Assembly: GCA_002426575.1 (NCBI GenBank)
Contig: DIRE01000019.1
Location: 1 to 8,668 of the forward strand
Length of the DNA: 8,668 bases
Direction: 5' to 3'
From: Clostridiaceae bacterium UBA5444
GTDB lineage: Bacteria > Bacillota > Clostridia > Clostridiales > Oxobacteraceae
The position numbers and the translations under genes are program-made. The notes beneath the pieces were generated by a model. The model did not search any database. It saw only the letters and a program-made list of their open reading frames with translations, and was not told the DNA's origin. Positions 5,786 to 8,668 of the stretch are shown here, one piece after another (within the stretch, counting starts at the first letter, position 1; every line of letters starts with the position of its first letter).

Positions 5786-7198
5786 ATGAAAAGTAAATAT
5801 GATGTAATCATAATAGGGGCAGGACCTGCAGGAATATTTGCAGCTCTAGAACTTACAAAACAGGATGAAAATATTGACATATTGATGGTGGATAAAGGAC
5901 GAACAATAGAAAAAAGAAACTGCCCTGCAAGGCTTACAGGAAAATGTGTAAATTGTAATCCATGTTCCATAGTAAATGGGTGGGCTGGAGCAGGAGCTTT
6001 CAGCGATGGAAAACTATCTCAGTCTACAGATGTTGGTGGAAGGATAGTTGACTATATTCCAGAAGAAAAAGCAGAAGAACTAATAAAATATGCTGATGAG
6101 TGGTATCTTAAATTTGGAGCAAGTGAAGAGGTTCACGGACTTAATAATAGAAGAGTCGAGGACATAATGTATGAGGCATCAAAGCACAATATAGAGCTTA
6201 TTCCTTGCCCTGTTAGACATCTTGGTACAGAGCTTAGCTATGAGGTTTTAAAGAAGATGTATCTGCATCTTATAAATAATACAAATACAGAATTCTTAGA
6301 GCTTACAATGGCAAAAGATATAATAGTTGAGGGAGATAAGGTAAAAGGTGTTGTTATAGAGGGAAAAGATAAAAAGACTTATAATATAGAAGCAAAATAT
6401 GTTATTGCAGCGCCTGGCAGAGAAGGAGCTACATGGCTTACCGGGCAGGCAAAAAAGTTAGGAATAAAAACAGAAAACAATGAAGTGGATATTGGTGTTA
6501 GGGTTGAGGTTCCAAACTCTATAATGGATCATTTAACAAAAGATTTATATGAAGCAAAATTAGTATATTATTCTGATACATTTGAGAATAAGGTACGTTC
6601 TTTTTGCATGAACCCTGCAGGGTTTGTGTCTGAAGAACACTATGATGGTGAGATTGCAGTGGTAAATGGACACAGCTATTCAGATAAAGGACTACAAAGT
6701 AAAAATACCAATTTTGCATTGCTTGTGTCTACAAAGTTTACAGAGCCTTTTGACCAGCCTATTGAATATGGCAAATATATAGCAAAGCTTGGGAATATGC
6801 TTACAGGCGGAGGGATAATGGTTCAAAGACTTGGGGATCTTTTAAAGGGCAGGCGTACAGATTACCACCGTTTAAAAAAATCAACAACCGTGCCTACTCT
6901 AAAAAATGCAGTGCCTGGTGATTTAAGTTTTGTTTTACCTGAAAGGCATTTATTATCAATTGTTGAAACACTAAAAGCCTTCGATAGCATTGCACCAGGC
7001 CTATATTCCAGAAATACGTTACTATATGGAGTTGAGGTTAAGTTCTATTCCTCAAAACTTAAAGTCAGCAATGAACTTGAAACTGACATTAAAAACTTTT
7101 ACGCAATTGGTGATGGAGCAGGGATTACAAGAGGACTTATGCAGGCATCAGTTACTGGAATCGTAGTTGCAAGAAGTATATTAGATACAAATAATTAA
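5786..7198 (+). CDS. NAD(P)/FAD-dependent dehydrogenase, COG2509 type
   Basis: The 470-residue protein is probably a soluble flavoprotein; substrate and physiological role are unknown. The Rossmann FAD-binding motif GAGPAG (11-16) sits in DVIIIGAGPAGIFAALEL, with the acidic ribose-binding end at D36. A cysteine-rich segment follows (C46-P47, C54, C57, C60), then GWAGAGAFSDGKLS (65-78), a pairing typical of COG2509 proteins. VIAAPGREG (206-214) and the C-terminal GDGAG (443-447) in YAIGDGAGITRGL complete the FAD fold, the latter being the usual second flavin contact. The C-x6/7-C-x2-C-x2-C spacing could bind a metal or Fe-S cluster, but that is inference. ATG 5786 is chosen from the ribosome binding site. 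purA follows after 30 bp on the same strand with no terminator between, so the two are probably co-transcribed from the promoter at 5702-5730. Annotation as a generic dehydrogenase is safe; anything narrower is not. Confidence 0.88.
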   Translation: MKSKYDVIIIGAGPAGIFAALELTKQDENIDILMVDKGRTIEKRNCPARLTGKCVNCNPCSIVNGWAGAGAFSDGKLSQSTDVGGRIVDYIPEEKAEELIKYADEWYLKFGASEEVHGLNNRRVEDIMYEASKHNIELIPCPVRHLGTELSYEVLKKMYLHLINNTNTEFLELTMAKDIIVEGDKVKGVVIEGKDKKTYNIEAKYVIAAPGREGATWLTGQAKKLGIKTENNEVDIGVRVEVPNSIMDHLTKDLYEAKLVYYSDTFENKVRSFCMNPAGFVSEEHYDGEIAVVNGHSYSDKGLQSKNTNFALLVSTKFTEPFDQPIEYGKYIAKLGNMLTGGGIMVQRLGDLLKGRRTDYHRLKKSTTVPTLKNAVPGDLSFVLPERHLLSIVETLKAFDSIAPGLYSRNTLLYGVEVKFYSSKLKVSNELETDIKNFYAIGDGAGITRGLMQASVTGIVVARSILDTNN

Positions 7199-7213
7199 AA
7201 AAGACAAATTCAA

Positions 7214-7220
7214 AAGGAAG
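7214..7220 (+). promoter_or_regulatory. Ribosome binding site that fixes the purA start
   Basis: AAGGAAG lies 8 nt before ATG 7229. The in-frame GTG at 7220 overlaps this site and is rejected as the start. Confidence 0.75.
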
Positions 7221-7228
7221 TGGTATCC

Positions 7229-8500
7229 ATGGCAGCAAAAGTAGTTATAGGTGCACAATGGGGAGACGAAGGAAAAGGAAAGATTACAGACTATCTAGCA
7301 GAAAATGCAGATGTTGTTGTAAGGTATCAAGGAGGAAATAATGCAGGCCATACAGTAGAAACAGATGATGAGCAGTATAAGCTTCATCTTATTCCATCTG
7401 GAATACTATATAAAAATACTATAAATATAATAGGCGATGGAGTGGTAATAGACCCTGAAGCCTTATTTGAAGAAATAAACTATTTAAAAGAAAAAGGAGT
7501 AAGCGTTCACAACCTAATAATAAGTGATAGAGCACATATAATAATGCCATATCATAAAGTAATAGATTCTCTATCTGAAAGAGACAGGGGAAAGTCTGAT
7601 ATAGGCACCACTGGTAAGGGGATAGGCCCTTGCTATACAGATAAATTCGAAAGATCTGGAATAAGGGTGTGCGATATTTTAAAAAAGGACGTATTTATAG
7701 AAAAAGCCACAGCAAATATAGAATTTAAAAATAAAATAATAACTAAAATATATGGCGGAGAGGCATTAGATAAAGAAAAGATTATAGATGAGTATTTAAA
7801 ATATGCTGATATTTTGAGGCCTTATGTAAAAGATACAACAGTTATTGTAGATAGGGAGATAAAAAAGGGGAGAAACGTACTCTTTGAAGGGGCCCAAGGA
7901 ACCCTGCTTGATATAGATTATGGAACATACCCTTATGTTACATCCTCTCATCCTATATCAGGAGGCGTATGTGTAGGCGCAGGGGTAGGACCTAAAGCAA
8001 TAGATAAGGTGTTTGGAGTATGCAAAGCATATACAACAAGAGTTGGCAAAGGACCATTCCCAACAGAATTAAATTGCGAAATTGGCGATACCATAAGGGA
8101 AAAAGGCCATGAGTATGGCACAACAACAGGAAGACCAAGAAGATGCGGATGGCTTGATTTGTTAATGCTTAAATACTCAGCAAGGCTATCTGGAATAACA
8201 GATATTGCAATAACAAAGCTAGATACATTAGCTGGAATTGAAAAGTTAAAAATATGCACGGCATATGAGATTGATGGCAAAATAATAGACTACTTCCCTG
8301 CAAGCCTTGAGGATTTAGCAATGTGCAGTCCTGTATACGAAGAGTTTGATGGATGGGATGATTCTGTAAAGAAAGCTTCAACTTTTGAAGAACTTCCTGC
8401 TAATGCAAAAAAATATTTAAAAAGGATAGAGGAAGTCTCAGGGGCAAGTATATCAATAGTTTCAGTAGGTCCTGAAAGGGATGAAACAATCATAATTTAG
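7229..8500 (+). CDS. purA: Adenylosuccinate synthetase
   Basis: This cytoplasmic enzyme condenses IMP and aspartate with GTP to give adenylosuccinate, the first step from IMP to AMP. The 423-residue length fits the family (about 425-430). All signatures are present: the phosphate-binding loop QWGDEGKGK (10-18) with catalytic D13; NNAGHT (37-42) with catalytic H41; IGTTGKGIGP (125-134) in the IMP site; EGAQGTLLDIDYGTYP (220-235); the aspartate-binding loop GTTTGRPRRCGW (297-308); the guanine-recognition motif TKLD (329-332); and SVGPER (412-417). It lies 30 bp after the FAD dehydrogenase gene with no visible promoter of its own, and I see no purine riboswitch or PurR-type box in the gap. No clear terminator follows: TGTAAA/TTTACA (8511-8516, 8525-8530) is a weak AT-only stem, so read-through toward the tRNA gene is possible. 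Confidence 0.97.
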   Translation: MAAKVVIGAQWGDEGKGKITDYLAENADVVVRYQGGNNAGHTVETDDEQYKLHLIPSGILYKNTINIIGDGVVIDPEALFEEINYLKEKGVSVHNLIISDRAHIIMPYHKVIDSLSERDRGKSDIGTTGKGIGPCYTDKFERSGIRVCDILKKDVFIEKATANIEFKNKIITKIYGGEALDKEKIIDEYLKYADILRPYVKDTTVIVDREIKKGRNVLFEGAQGTLLDIDYGTYPYVTSSHPISGGVCVGAGVGPKAIDKVFGVCKAYTTRVGKGPFPTELNCEIGDTIREKGHEYGTTTGRPRRCGWLDLLMLKYSARLSGITDIAITKLDTLAGIEKLKICTAYEIDGKIIDYFPASLEDLAMCSPVYEEFDGWDDSVKKASTFEELPANAKKYLKRIEEVSGASISIVSVGPERDETIII

Positions 8501-8552
8501 CATTATTTTATGTAAAGTAACATATTTACAGTAAAAAAGTTTAATAAAGTTG

Positions 8553-8581
8553 TTGACATGGAATAGATTTTCTTGTATTAT
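8553..8581 (+). promoter_or_regulatory. Near-consensus promoter for tRNA-Glu
   Basis: A perfect -35 TTGACA (8553-8558), a 17-nt spacer and -10 TATTAT (8576-8581, five of six consensus positions). Transcription is predicted to start near 8588. The strength fits a stable-RNA promoter. Confidence 0.85.
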
Positions 8582-8596
8582 ATTAAGGTGTCAAGG

Positions 8597-8619
8597 GTTG
8601 CTATATAAAACATAGCAAC
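8597..8619 (+). other. Hairpin in the tRNA-Glu precursor leader
   Basis: GTTGCTAT (8597-8604) and ATAGCAAC (8612-8619) pair perfectly over 8 bp around a 7-nt loop, ending 4 nt before the mature tRNA. There is no T-tract, so it is not an intrinsic terminator. It would form in the 5' leader removed by RNase P. Confidence 0.6.
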
Positions 8620-8623
8620 TTAA

Positions 8624-8668
8624 GGCCCCTTGGTCAAGTGGTTAAGACATCGCCCTTTCACGGCGGTA
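8624..8668 (+). tRNA. tRNA-Glu (anticodon UUC), 3' end beyond window
   Basis: The 5' acceptor strand GGCCCCT (8624-8630), U8-G9, a D-stem GTC/GAC (8633-8635, 8646-8648) with the GG of the D-loop, and an anticodon stem TCGCC (8650-8654) pairing with GGCGG (8662-8666) are visible. The 7-nt loop is CTTTCAC with anticodon TTC at 8657-8659, which reads GAA/GAG. The variable, T and 3' acceptor parts lie past the right edge. Further tRNA genes may follow, since its strong promoter lies close upstream. Confidence 0.93.

Noticed and set aside
7199..7228. Possible purine riboswitch before purA
   Set aside because: The gap to the preceding gene is only 30 nt, far too short for an aptamer plus expression platform.
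7948..8493. Overlapping minus-strand open frames (67-110 codons) opposite purA
   Set aside because: They are antisense to the conserved C-terminal half of purA, with low-complexity translations and no family resemblance.
8511..8530. TGTAAA/TTTACA inverted repeat after purA as a terminator
   Set aside because: The stem is 6 bp of mostly A/T and is followed by an A-run rather than T residues.

Overview
The window reads as chromosomal DNA from a low-GC, Gram-positive anaerobe of the Clostridia type. The evidence is AT-rich DNA with A/T-ending codons, strong GGAGG-like ribosome binding sites, sigma-A-type promoters, and a secreted protein with three CWB2 cell-wall-binding repeats, a domain typical of clostridial surface proteins. 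I cannot name the species from sequence alone.

Layout, left to right. (1) Positions 1-822 hold the C-terminal sugar-binding part of a LacI-family regulator, cut by the left edge and closed by an intrinsic terminator. (2) A gap of about 270 bp holds a long-stem hairpin with a GC-richer loop. It is followed by the gene for an exported 625-residue protein (1093-2970) with a signal peptide, three CWB2 repeats and seven GDW-IYY/xDGT repeats of DUF5050 type. (3) A 14-bp-stem hairpin at 2976-3020 serves as a shared terminator with the convergent minus-strand gene for a Na/Pi cotransporter-family protein with a PhoU-like tail (3043-4659). (4) The gap upstream of that gene holds a 162-bp miniature inverted-repeat element with 28-bp terminal inverted repeats, exactly flanked by a 9-bp direct repeat. 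(5) Next is pgsA on the minus strand (4962-5477), the phosphatidylglycerophosphate synthase. (6) A divergent intergenic region of about 308 bp contains a clear promoter firing rightward. (7) That promoter drives an FAD-dependent dehydrogenase of the COG2509 type (5786-7198), followed after 30 bp by purA (7229-8500), adenylosuccinate synthetase. (8) A near-consensus promoter and a short leader hairpin precede a tRNA-Glu(UUC) gene truncated by the right edge.

Most of these are housekeeping or common genes: phospholipid synthesis, phosphate handling, purine synthesis and a tRNA. They do not form one pathway. The only likely operon is the FAD dehydrogenase with purA. I found no defence system, CRISPR array, phage module or undescribed multi-gene system. 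The most interesting items are the miniature element with its target duplication, the hairpin element at 892-943, the CWB2/DUF5050 surface protein, and the leader hairpin just before tRNA-Glu. Three starts (3043-4659 minus, 5786, 7229) were placed downstream of the longest open frame because the ribosome binding site fits only the later codon.
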